From Burkholderiales bacterium (GTDB lineage: Bacteria; Actinomycetota; Thermoleophilia; Gaiellales; Gaiellaceae): a stretch of 14,579 bases of DNA. Below are positions 7,592-13,820 of this stretch, piece by piece (position 1 is the stretch's first letter; every line of letters starts with the position of its first letter). The stretch is taken from assembly GCA_025935595.1 (NCBI GenBank), contig JAICUZ010000031.1, positions 1-14,579 on the forward strand. The letters run 5' to 3'. The notes under the pieces are model-generated. The model was not told where the DNA came from. It did no database searches and was given only the letters and a program-made list of their open reading frames with translations. The translations under genes were made by a program, and so were the position numbers.

Positions 7592-8490
7592 AGTTCCTCC
7601 TCGATCGTGTAGAGCGGCCTGCCTTCGACGTCCCGCTGGATCCTGCCCAGCGACTCTCCGATCAGCGCCAGGACGAACCCCTGGATGCCGAGGACGAGCA
7701 CTATGCCTGCTCCGGCGAAGAGCGGGCCTGGGAAGTTGCTCTGCGAGATCCAGTAGCCGACGCCGTAGACGCCCACCGCCGTGGCGGCAAGGGTGCACAC
7801 AACCCCGAGCGTGACGCCGATCCACTGCACCGGCTGGGGCCAGAAGCCGGCAACGACGTGCAGCGCGAGCCGCACGAGGCGAAAGGGCGAATAGCGCGAG
7901 CCGTGCGCCGCGGTCGCGTGCGAGACTTCGACCTCCTCGACGCTGACGCCGCTCGAGAGCACCAGTGCCTTCGTGAACTTCTGGCGGCCGATTGCGCCGA
8001 GCATCGGCTCGATCGCCGAGCGGCGGTAGCCGTTGAACGCGCAGCCGAAGTCGGAGATGTCGACGCGCGTGAAGCTGCGCAGCAGCCCGTTGATCAATCG
8101 GCTCGGCAGCGTCCGGCCGGGCGAGTCGCGGCGCGCCACGCGTCGCCCCGACGCGACGTCGACCCGGTCGAGCGTCTCGAGCAGCCTCGGGATGTCCTCC
8201 GGCTCGTTCTGGAGGTCACCGTCCATGGTCACGATGCGGTCGCCGCGCGCCCGCGCGAGCCCGGCGTGCATCGCCGGGTGCTGGCCGAAGTTCCGCTTGA
8301 ACCGCACGACGCGCACATGCGGGTCGCGGTCGTGGATCGCGCGCAGCGCGGCGAACGTGCCGTCGGTCGAGCCGTCGTCGACGAAGATCGCCTCCCAGTC
8401 GCGGCCGTCGAGCGACGCAGCGATGCGGCGGTGCAGCTCCTCGACTGACCGCTCCTCGTTCAGTACCGTGACGACAATCGATACGTCCAT
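7588..8490 (-). CDS. Polyprenyl-phosphate glycosyltransferase with two C-terminal TM helices (ArnC/GtrB-like GT2)
   Basis: A 300-residue protein starting MDVSIVVTVLNEERSVEEL at ATG 8490; longer in-frame sequence upstream is antisense to the divergent gene and was rejected. It contains FVDDGSTDGT (37-46), FKRNFGQHPAMHAG (64-77), MDGDLQNEPEDIP (89-101) with the metal-binding DGD, and DFGCAFNGYRR (147-157). Two membrane helices follow at about 223-246 and 258-280, and the C-terminus ends GESLGRIQRDVEGRPLYTIEEEL, a hallmark of ArnC/GtrB/YfdH-type enzymes. These load a sugar from a nucleotide donor onto undecaprenyl phosphate at the inner face of the membrane. It is the first gene of the operon and the nearest to a plausible promoter, 27 bases from a divergent gene. 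Confidence 0.93.
   Translation of the reverse strand: MDVSIVVTVLNEERSVEELHRRIAASLDGRDWEAIFVDDGSTDGTFAALRAIHDRDPHVRVVRFKRNFGQHPAMHAGLARARGDRIVTMDGDLQNEPEDIPRLLETLDRVDVASGRRVARRDSPGRTLPSRLINGLLRSFTRVDISDFGCAFNGYRRSAIEPMLGAIGRQKFTKALVLSSGVSVEEVEVSHATAAHGSRYSPFRLVRLALHVVAGFWPQPVQWIGVTLGVVCTLAATAVGVYGVGYWISQSNFPGPLFAGAGIVLVLGIQGFVLALIGESLGRIQRDVEGRPLYTIEEEL
7592..7602 (-). promoter_or_regulatory. Ribosome binding site for the SDR dehydratase gene
   Basis: On the minus strand GAGGAGG (7602-7596) followed by AACT lies directly before GTG 7591. It is encoded by the last Glu codons of the upstream glycosyltransferase and decides the start of the dehydratase. Confidence 0.7.
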
Positions 8491-8517
8491 CGAACGAGAC
8501 CCTAACCAGCGTCTCGT
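8491..8517. promoter_or_regulatory. 27-base divergent intergenic region with inverted repeat
   Basis: The start codons of the sugar operon (ATG 8490, minus) and the first DUF402 gene (ATG 8518, plus) are separated by only 27 bases. Within it ACGAGAC (8494-8500) and GTCTCGT (8511-8517) form a 7-base inverted repeat with a 10-base spacer, placed almost symmetrically between the two starts. On the minus strand TAGGGT (8504-8499), a TANNNT-type -10, lies eight bases before ATG 8490, which would suit a leaderless transcript; no good -35 and no Shine-Dalgarno are visible on either side. The repeat could be an operator controlling both directions. Promoter assignment is tentative. Confidence 0.4.
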
Positions 8518-9117
8518 ATGGTCGGGCACGTGTGGCAGGCAGGCGAGCCGGTGCTGCTCAGGTCGAGCTATCGCGGCGTTGTCCGCTGGTGCTGGCCGCA
8601 CCGCTATGTCGCTGAGTGGGCCGGCCGGCATGGGATCTACATACAGCCCGGTTCGCACGGGAAGCTCATGAGACGAGCGGTCGGAAAGAACTACCTCGAC
8701 TACTGGGTCACCGACGCACCGGCGTTCGACTGGGTGTGGGACAGCACCCACGTTCTGCGCTTCATGCGCGCGGGTGACGGCCACACGGTCGAGCTGTTCT
8801 GGGACACGGACTGGTCATTCCTCGGCTGGTATGTGAACCTCCAGGCGCCACTCGTCATCCGGGGCCGCGTCTTCGATACCACGGATTGGGCGCTCGACGT
8901 GTGGGTCGAGCCAGACGGAACATGGCAGTGGAAGGACGAAGACGACTTCGCGCGCGCCCAGGAGCTTGGTGTGTTCGACGCCGACGGCGCCGCTCGCATC
9001 CGTGCGGAGGGCGACCGGGTCATCGCGACGCGTCCGTGGCCGACCGGCTGGGAGGATTGGCGACCGCCGCCCGAATGGAAGCCGCTCGCGCTGCCGGCGG
9101 ACTGGCATGTGGTCTGA
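8518..9117 (+). CDS. DUF402 domain protein, first of a tandem pair
   Basis: A 199-residue protein of the DUF402 family (PF04167), whose studied members are nucleoside tri/diphosphate phosphatases or RNA-associated. The core is VELFWDTDWSFLGWYVNLQAPLV (about 91-113; N108) followed by D120, ALDVWVEPDGTW (125-136) and WKDEDDFARAQELG (138-151), which carry the acidic and Asn residues that bind metal in the family, then ARIRAEGDRVI. The N-terminal part, with VRWCWPHRYVAEWAGRHGIYIQPG, is the usual beta-rich lead-in. Substrate is unknown. ATG 8518 is the first start and there is no Shine-Dalgarno, so translation may be leaderless. The stop overlaps the next gene by 11 bases, and the two paralogues are surely co-transcribed. 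Confidence 0.85.
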   Translation: MVGHVWQAGEPVLLRSSYRGVVRWCWPHRYVAEWAGRHGIYIQPGSHGKLMRRAVGKNYLDYWVTDAPAFDWVWDSTHVLRFMRAGDGHTVELFWDTDWSFLGWYVNLQAPLVIRGRVFDTTDWALDVWVEPDGTWQWKDEDDFARAQELGVFDADGAARIRAEGDRVIATRPWPTGWEDWRPPPEWKPLALPADWHVV

Positions 9118-9688
9118 AGGCGAGACGATCGTGCGCCGCGAGGTGCGGAACGACGGTTGGGCGTGGTGCCAGATTCCGGTCGTCGTGGTGCGCGACGAGC
9201 CCGACCTGCTCGCGACGTTCATCCCGACCGGCGCGCCGTTCACGTTTCCACCCGGCCCGGAGACCCACCCATGGTCGGGCCGCGAGTGCTGGCAGGGTCA
9301 CGGCGTGCTGATGCTGCAGCGCCCGGGCGACTCCTACGCGGTCTGGGTCTTCTGGCACGGCGAGGAGCGCGAGTTCCGGAGCTGGTACCTCAACCTCCAG
9401 GAGCCGTTCCGGCGCACCGCGACGGGATACGACACGCAGGACCTCGAGCTCGATCTGATCCTTCACACCGGCGGGCGGATCGAGTGGAAGGACGACGAGC
9501 TGCTCGACCTGCGCGTCGAGGAGGGCCGCTTCACGCAAGATCAGGCCCGTGACATCCGCGCCGAAGGACGACGGCTCGCAGCCGAGCTCGAAACGAGAGG
9601 GCACTGGTGGGACGCGTGGTGGGCGCTCTGGGAGCCCGACCCCGCCTGGGACAGCGCGGCTCCGGTTCGAGCCGCTCGACACGCCTGA
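9107..9688 (+). CDS. DUF402 domain protein, second of a tandem pair
   Basis: A 193-residue paralogue of the preceding protein. The conserved core reads VWVFWHGEEREFRSWYLNLQEP (about 79-100; N96), YDTQDLELDLILHTGGRIEWKDDELLDLRVEEGRFT (108-143) and ARDIRAEGRRL. I chose ATG 9107 (MWSEGETIVRREV), which overlaps the first gene by 11 bases; longer in-frame extension to 8966 runs through the other gene and is not family-like. The C-terminus WWDAWWALWEPDPAWDSA is typical, but the last residues APVRAARHA come from sequence that in the next frame encodes the start of the GNAT domain, so the natural end may have been lost. A pyrophosphatase/phosphatase function is family inference. Confidence 0.85.
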   Translation: MWSEGETIVRREVRNDGWAWCQIPVVVVRDEPDLLATFIPTGAPFTFPPGPETHPWSGRECWQGHGVLMLQRPGDSYAVWVFWHGEEREFRSWYLNLQEPFRRTATGYDTQDLELDLILHTGGRIEWKDDELLDLRVEEGRFTQDQARDIRAEGRRLAAELETRGHWWDAWWALWEPDPAWDSAAPVRAARHA

Positions 9689-10097
9689 GCTCGCCGAGCA
9701 CTGGCGCCGGCACGGGTTCGGCGACTGGCGGCTCTTCCACGGCGACGCGTTCGCCGGTCTTGCCGAGATCCACTACGCCTGGCCGGGCGTCACCGGCATC
9801 TCGACCGACGAGGTCGAGGCCGGCTGGGAGATCGTGGAAGAGCTCCGCGGGCGCGGCCTCGCGACGGAGGCGATGCGCGCGGCGATCGCCGACGCCTGGG
9901 AGCGCACCGGCGCCGATCACCTCGTCGCGTACATCCGCCCGGAGAACGCCGCGTCGCTCCGCGTCGCCGCCAAGCTTGGCTTCCGCTTCCGCGAGAACGG
10001 CCTGACCAGGTCGGGCGATCCGATGCTCGTCTTCGAGGTGCGACGCGAGCCGCAACGTCTGACGCGCGTCGGTCGAACGTCAGACGAAAGTCAATGA
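9549..10097 (+). CDS. GNAT-family N-acetyltransferase, out-of-frame overlap with DUF402 gene
   Basis: The GNAT domain runs from about residue 36 (ARLRFEPLDTPELAEHW) to 166. It contains VEAGWEIVEELRGRGLATEAMRAAI (89-113), where RGRGLA is the acetyl-CoA pyrophosphate-binding loop, and IRPENAASLRVAAKLGF (129-145), the usual motif B. It probably acetylates a small molecule or protein amine; substrate unknown. The only in-frame start upstream is GTG 9549, giving 35 unrelated residues and a 140-base overlap with the DUF402 gene in the +1 frame. No ATG/GTG/TTG is near the domain start. The segment between RLRFEPL and HGFGDW is also shorter than in most Acetyltransf_3 proteins. The gene may be damaged or fused by a deletion, or there may be a frameshift in the sequence. 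Confidence 0.6.
   Translation: MTSAPKDDGSQPSSKREGTGGTRGGRSGSPTPPGTARLRFEPLDTPELAEHWRRHGFGDWRLFHGDAFAGLAEIHYAWPGVTGISTDEVEAGWEIVEELRGRGLATEAMRAAIADAWERTGADHLVAYIRPENAASLRVAAKLGFRFRENGLTRSGDPMLVFEVRREPQRLTRVGRTSDESQ
10056..10086. repeat. Inverted repeat at the 3' end of the GNAT gene
   Basis: CGTCTGACG (10056-10064) and CGTCAGACG (10078-10086) are exact reverse complements separated by 13 bases, within the last codons of the acetyltransferase. No T-tract follows, so a plain intrinsic terminator is unlikely. It shares the TCAGAC core with the repeats at 5203 and 10216. Confidence 0.7.
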
Positions 10098-10162
10098 TGG
10101 ACCGTCACAGGAATGCCACGGAAGCCTGAAAACGCCTGCTCCGGGAGGGGTGCCTGGCCGGT

Positions 10163-10204
10163 CACGGCCGCCTGGGCCACAGGGCCTGCTGAGCCACGGC
10201 CGTG
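10163..10204. repeat. GC-rich hairpin in the 104-base gap between GNAT and MFS genes
   Basis: CACGGCCG (10163-10170) pairs with CGGCCGTG (10197-10204), and an inner GGCC/GGCC pair can form within the loop; CACGGCCGTG at 10195-10204 is itself a 10-base palindrome. There is no T-tract. It may weaken read-through or mark a repeat; the rest of the gap (10098-10162) shows nothing recognisable. Confidence 0.35.
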
Positions 10205-11389
10205 CGGAACCGCGGTCTCAGACGATCGTCGGACGCTCGTCTGAGAGGAGGCGCACGAATCTCTGACGCAACGGTTCCGCGTAGGTCGACGACGCTCTTC
10301 GGCTTCACGACGCTCGGGCTCTTCTGGGGCGCGTGGGCGTCGGTGCTGCCGAGCGTGCAGGACGCGACCGAGCTGTCGAAGGGTGCACTGGGCATCGCCC
10401 TGCTCTTCGTCTCGGTCGGGTCGGTGCCGGCCATGTTCTTCATCGCCGGGCCGCTCGTCGCGCGGTTCGGCGCTCGGGCGGCTGCGTACGCCGCGTCGGC
10501 CTTCGCCGCGGCGACGACGCTGCCCGGGCTTGCCGGGTCCTTCCCGACGCTCGTCGTCGCGCTCGCGTTCGCGGGTGCGACGTCGGGGATCTTCGACGTC
10601 GCCGTCAACGCGAATGCCGGACGGATCGAGAGCGTCACCGGCAAGCGGCTGATGCCCCTCGCACACGGCCTCTACTCCGTCGGCATCCTCGTCGGCGCCG
10701 TCGCCGCCGGGATCGCGCGCGGCGCGGGCGCCGGTCGCGAGCCGATCCTCCTCGCCGTCTCGTTCCTGATCCTGGTGAACGCCTTCGCCGCGGTCGGCGA
10801 CTCCGCCCCGGTGCACACCGAACCAACACGCGGCATGCGCCTCACGCGGCCGCTGATCGTGATCGGCCTCCTCGGGGCCGCTACGTTCATCGTCGAGGGC
10901 GGGACCGAGAGCTGGAGCGCGCTCTTCCTTGCGCGTGTCCATGACGCGAGCCCGTCGGTCAGCGGTCTCGGGCCGGGCGTGTTCGGCGCGTCGATGGCGG
11001 CGGGCCGGTTCTTCGGCCAGGCGGCCGGGCGAGTCGGTGACCGCGCGCTGCTCGTCGGCGGCGCCGTGGTCGGCGCGGTCGGCTGCACGCTCGCGGCGTT
11101 GAGCCCGAACGCACCGGTCGCACTCACCGGCCTGGCGATCGGCGGCGCCGGCGTCTCCCTGAACGCACCGATCATCTTCGGCCTCGCAGGACGGCGGCCC
11201 GACGCGGCGACGGCCGTCGCGACGGTGACGACGATCGGTTACCTCGGCTTGCTGATCGGGCCGCCGCTCGTCGGGCTCGTTGCGCAGGTCTCGTCACTGC
11301 GCGCGTCGTTCCTCGTGCTGGCCGGAATCGCCGCGGTCGTCGCGGCGGTCGCACCGCGCGTGGTCGTCGCTCAGAAGGCGCCGGCGTAG
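10202..11389 (+). CDS. MFS transporter, YbjJ-like 12-TM family
   Basis: A major facilitator protein of 395 residues from GTG 10202, or 376 residues if it starts at 10259. Hydrophobic helices are visible from TTLFGFTTLGLFWGAWASVLPSVQ onward, about twelve in total in two halves around a cytoplasmic loop near VHTEPTRGMRL. The SGIFDVAVNANAGRIE stretch resembles the DVAMN motif of YbjJ-type transporters, and GIALLFVSVGSVPAMFFIAG the first motif-A region. Substrate is unknown. The start is uncertain: AGGAGG (10246-10251) sits seven bases before an ATC codon (10259) that begins I-SDATVPRRSTTLFG, whereas GTG 10202 has no Shine-Dalgarno and would place a 10-base inverted repeat inside the coding region. 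The 3' end overlaps the convergent acdS gene by 19 bases. Confidence 0.85.
   Translation: MRNRGLRRSSDARLRGGARISDATVPRRSTTLFGFTTLGLFWGAWASVLPSVQDATELSKGALGIALLFVSVGSVPAMFFIAGPLVARFGARAAAYAASAFAAATTLPGLAGSFPTLVVALAFAGATSGIFDVAVNANAGRIESVTGKRLMPLAHGLYSVGILVGAVAAGIARGAGAGREPILLAVSFLILVNAFAAVGDSAPVHTEPTRGMRLTRPLIVIGLLGAATFIVEGGTESWSALFLARVHDASPSVSGLGPGVFGASMAAGRFFGQAAGRVGDRALLVGGAVVGAVGCTLAALSPNAPVALTGLAIGGAGVSLNAPIIFGLAGRRPDAATAVATVTTIGYLGLLIGPPLVGLVAQVSSLRASFLVLAGIAAVVAAVAPRVVVAQKAPA
10216..10246. promoter_or_regulatory. Inverted repeat just before the MFS ribosome binding site
   Basis: TCTCAGACGA (10216-10225) and TCGTCTGAGA (10237-10246) are perfect 10-base reverse complements with an 11-base spacer. 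The right arm ends at the first base of the AGGAGG Shine-Dalgarno (10246-10251). It could be an operator or an RNA hairpin governing access to the ribosome binding site. Confidence 0.5.
10246..10251 (+). promoter_or_regulatory. Strong Shine-Dalgarno AGGAGG facing an ATC codon
   Basis: AGGAGG is followed by seven bases and then ATC TCT GAC GCA. The spacing is ideal for initiation at that codon, which is one base from ATG. It suggests the true MFS start is 10259, by a non-standard codon or with a base error or mutation in the third position. Confidence 0.5.
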
Positions 11390-12378
11390 CCGTTCACCGC
11401 GGGCTGGCCGCCCAGGTGGGCGTACAGCACGCGCGAGCCCGGTTCGATTCGTTCATCCCGAACGAGATCGATCAGGGCAGCCATCGACTTCCCTTCGTAC
11501 ACGGGGTCGGTGATGACGCCCTCGAGCCGCGCGCACAGCCGGATCGCCTCGATCGTCTTCGCGTCCGGGACCCCATACGTGCCCGCGTGCCACTCGTCGA
11601 GGAGGACGATCTCGTCGTCGCGCAGGTCGCGACCGAGCCCGATCGCCTCGGCGGTGTGACGCGCGATGCGCGCCACCTGCGCCCAGGTTTGCTCGACCGT
11701 CGCCGAGCCGTCGATGCCGAGGACGCGCCGAAGCCGTTCTTGACCGGCGAACCCCGCGATCATCCCGGCGTGGGTCGAGCCCGTGACCGCGCAGACGACG
11801 ATCGTGTCGAAGAACACTCCGAGCTCGCGCTCCTGCTCCTCGACCTCGTACGCCCAGCGGGCGAACCCGTGGCCACCGAGCGGATGGTCGGACGCACCCG
11901 CCGGGATCGCGTACGGCTTTCCCCCACCCTCTTCGACGTCCGCGAGCGCCTGCTCCCAACTCGGGCGGAACCCGATGTCGAAGCCGCCTGGGTCGAGGCG
12001 CACATCCGCGCCCATGAGCCGCGACAGGAGGATGTTCCCAACCTTGTCGTAGACGGCGTCCGGCCACTCGACCCAGTGCTCCTGCACGAGGACGCAGCCG
12101 AGGCCGAGGTGCGCCGCGACGGCCGCGACCTGGCGCGTGTGGTTCGACTGGACGCCGCCGATCGAGACGAGCGTGTCGCAGCCCTGCGCAAGCGCGTCGG
12201 CGGCGAGGTACTCGAGCTTGCGCACTTTGTTGCCGCCGTACGCGAGGCCGGAGTTGCAGTCCTCGCGCTTCATCCAGATGTCGACCGCGCCCCCCAGATG
12301 CTCGGTGAGTCGTCGCAGCGGATGCACCGGCGACGGGCCGAACGTCAAGGGGACGCGGTCGAAGTCCGCGAGGCTCAC
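11371..12378 (-). CDS. acdS: 1-aminocyclopropane-1-carboxylate (ACC) deaminase
   Basis: A 335-residue fold-type-II PLP enzyme that cleaves ACC, the ethylene precursor, to 2-oxobutanoate and ammonia. From GTG 12378 (VSLADFDRVPLTFGPSPVHPL) the numbering matches known AcdS: K51 in GGNK holds PLP, SNHTRQ (78-83) binds substrate, Y268 and Y294 are present, and E295 (DPVYEGKSM) and L322 (YAHLGG) are the pair that separates true ACC deaminase from D-cysteine desulfhydrase. A small departure is histidine in SNHTRQ, where many AcdS have glutamine. In-frame sequence upstream of the GTG belongs to the MFS gene in another frame and was left out. It follows the DHA2 efflux gene by 10 bases with no visible Shine-Dalgarno, so it is part of the TetR-controlled operon. 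Its 3' end overlaps the convergent MFS gene. Confidence 0.93.
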   Translation of the reverse strand: MSLADFDRVPLTFGPSPVHPLRRLTEHLGGAVDIWMKREDCNSGLAYGGNKVRKLEYLAADALAQGCDTLVSIGGVQSNHTRQVAAVAAHLGLGCVLVQEHWVEWPDAVYDKVGNILLSRLMGADVRLDPGGFDIGFRPSWEQALADVEEGGGKPYAIPAGASDHPLGGHGFARWAYEVEEQERELGVFFDTIVVCAVTGSTHAGMIAGFAGQERLRRVLGIDGSATVEQTWAQVARIARHTAEAIGLGRDLRDDEIVLLDEWHAGTYGVPDAKTIEAIRLCARLEGVITDPVYEGKSMAALIDLVRDERIEPGSRVLYAHLGGQPAVNGYAGAF

Positions 12379-12388
12379 GGACGGGATG

Positions 12389-13804
12389 CTACGCGGCGTT
12401 CTCCAGTGCCGGCTCGAGCGCGACGACGGCAGCCGCCTTCGGCCGGAGGCGGATCGCGAACGCTGCAATCGAGCCGACCGCCACCACCGCGGCGCCGATC
12501 CACACAGCGGGCGTCATTCCGTCGACGAACGACTCGCCGCTCCCGTACCCGCCGTAGCGCGAGAACACCGAAGCGAGGATCGCCACGCCGAACACTCCGC
12601 CGAGCTCGCGGATCGCGTTGTTGGCGCCGGATGCCTGCCCCTCCTCCTCGCCCCGGACGGAGCCGAGGATCACGTTCGCGATCGGGGCGAAGAACATCCC
12701 CATGCCGACACCGGAGATCGCGAACGGGAGGATCAGCTCCGCGTAGGGCGTCGTCGGCGTCGAGACGGCTGCGATCCAGCCGAGGCCGATCGCCTGCAGC
12801 GCGAGGCCCGTGCCGATGATGCGGCTCGCCGAAATGCGGTCGGAGAGCGCGCCGGCGATCGGCGCGACGACCATCGGCATCGCCGTCCACGGCAGGACGC
12901 GCAGGCCCGAGCCGAGCGGCGAGTAGCCCTGCACCGTCTGGAAGAACTGGGCGAGCAGGAAGATCGCGCCGAACATCCCGAAGCTCATCAGGAGCGACGC
13001 GACGTTCGCGAGCGCGAAGATCCGGTTACGGAAGAACCGCATCGGCAGCATCGGGTGCTCGGTGCGCAACTCCCACGCCACGAACAGCGCGGTCATCACA
13101 GCGCCGGCCAGGAGTGCGCCGAGGATCTCGGCGGAGCCCCAGCCCACGGAGTTGCCGCGGACGAGCCCCCACACGATCCCAAGGAGGCCGCCGCTCGCGA
13201 GCACGAGGCCGGGCAGGTCGACGCGGCCGAACGGGCCCTTCGTCTCGGCGAGCCGCGGCACGAGTGCGAGCAGCGCGATCCCGACGGGCACGTTGAGCCA
13301 GAACACCCAGTGCCACGAGAACCCGCTGACGACGGCGCCGCCGACAAGCGGGCCGAACGCGACGGCGAGGCCGCTGATGCCGCCCCACGCGCCGAGGAAC
13401 ACGCCGCGCCGCTCTTCGGGCACGCCGGCGGAGAGGATCGTGAGCGTCAGCGGCATCACGATCGCGCCGCCGAGCCCCTGAATCGCGCGGGCCGCGTCGA
13501 GCGCGCCGATCGTCGGCGCGAGGGCGGCCGCCGCGGACGCGGCCGTGAAGATCGTGATCCCGATCGCGAACAGCCGGCGGCGACCGAATCGGTCCCCGAG
13601 GGCCGCACCGGTGAGGAGCAGCACCGCGAACGTGAGCGTGTACGCGTTCACGGTCCATTCGAGGCCGCTGATCCCGGCGTGCAGATCCTGGCGGATCACC
13701 GGCAGCGCCGTGGTCACGACGAGGTTGTCGAGTGTGACCATGAAGAGGGCCAGCGAGGTGATCGCGAATGTCCACCAGATGTTCGTCGTTGATTTGTGAG
13801 TCAT
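12389..13804 (-). CDS. DHA2-family MFS drug efflux transporter (EmrB/QacA type)
   Basis: A 471-residue, 14-helix multidrug/H+ antiporter. The signatures are LDNLVVTTALPVIRQDLH in helix 1 (motif D1-like), GDRFGRRRLF after helix 2 (motif A), and AFGPLVGGAVVSGFSWHWVFWLNVPVG in the helix-5 region (motif C, an antiporter mark). A typical MLPMRFFRNRIFALANVASLL follows in the middle. It sits in the cytoplasmic membrane and would export hydrophobic compounds. The start is ATG 13804, six bases after AAGGAGA; a GTG at 13807 is in frame but too close to that site. It is preceded by a TetR gene 31 bases upstream and followed by acdS after 10 bases, so the TetR protein most likely represses it. The substrate is unknown; antibiotic, dye or a plant- or microbe-derived compound are possible. 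Confidence 0.93.
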   Translation of the reverse strand: MTHKSTTNIWWTFAITSLALFMVTLDNLVVTTALPVIRQDLHAGISGLEWTVNAYTLTFAVLLLTGAALGDRFGRRRLFAIGITIFTAASAAAALAPTIGALDAARAIQGLGGAIVMPLTLTILSAGVPEERRGVFLGAWGGISGLAVAFGPLVGGAVVSGFSWHWVFWLNVPVGIALLALVPRLAETKGPFGRVDLPGLVLASGGLLGIVWGLVRGNSVGWGSAEILGALLAGAVMTALFVAWELRTEHPMLPMRFFRNRIFALANVASLLMSFGMFGAIFLLAQFFQTVQGYSPLGSGLRVLPWTAMPMVVAPIAGALSDRISASRIIGTGLALQAIGLGWIAAVSTPTTPYAELILPFAISGVGMGMFFAPIANVILGSVRGEEEGQASGANNAIRELGGVFGVAILASVFSRYGGYGSGESFVDGMTPAVWIGAAVVAVGSIAAFAIRLRPKAAAVVALEPALENAA

Positions 13805-13810
13805 CACTTA

Positions 13811-13817
13811 TCTCCTT
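13811..13817 (-). promoter_or_regulatory. Ribosome binding site of the DHA2 transporter
   Basis: On the minus strand AAGGAGA is followed by six bases and ATG 13804. It is one of the two best Shine-Dalgarno sites in the window and decides between ATG 13804 and the GTG three bases upstream. Confidence 0.75.
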
Positions 13818-13820
13818 CCG

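Noticed and set aside
8491..8784. N-terminal extension of the ArnC-like glycosyltransferase
   Set aside because: It is antisense to the DUF402 gene and unrelated to the family, which begins at MDVSIVVT.
10098..10201. Small gene or RNA in the GNAT-MFS gap
   Set aside because: No start with a ribosome site and no recognisable RNA fold beyond a GC-rich hairpin; the minus-strand frames crossing it are Arg/Glu-rich shadows of the MFS gene.
11371..12378. D-cysteine desulfhydrase as the identity of the PLP enzyme
   Set aside because: The two discriminating positions are Glu and Leu (E295, L322), as in true ACC deaminase.
11371..12468. acdS starting at 12468
   Set aside because: The extra residues are Ser/Arg-rich and overlap the efflux gene; starting at GTG 12378 makes K51, E295 and L322 fall at the standard AcdS positions.
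12137..13792. 551-codon plus-strand open frame opposite the acdS and DHA2 genes
   Set aside because: It crosses two well-supported genes antisense, is rich in Arg, Glu, Asp and His with no recognisable motif, and reflects GC-rich third positions.
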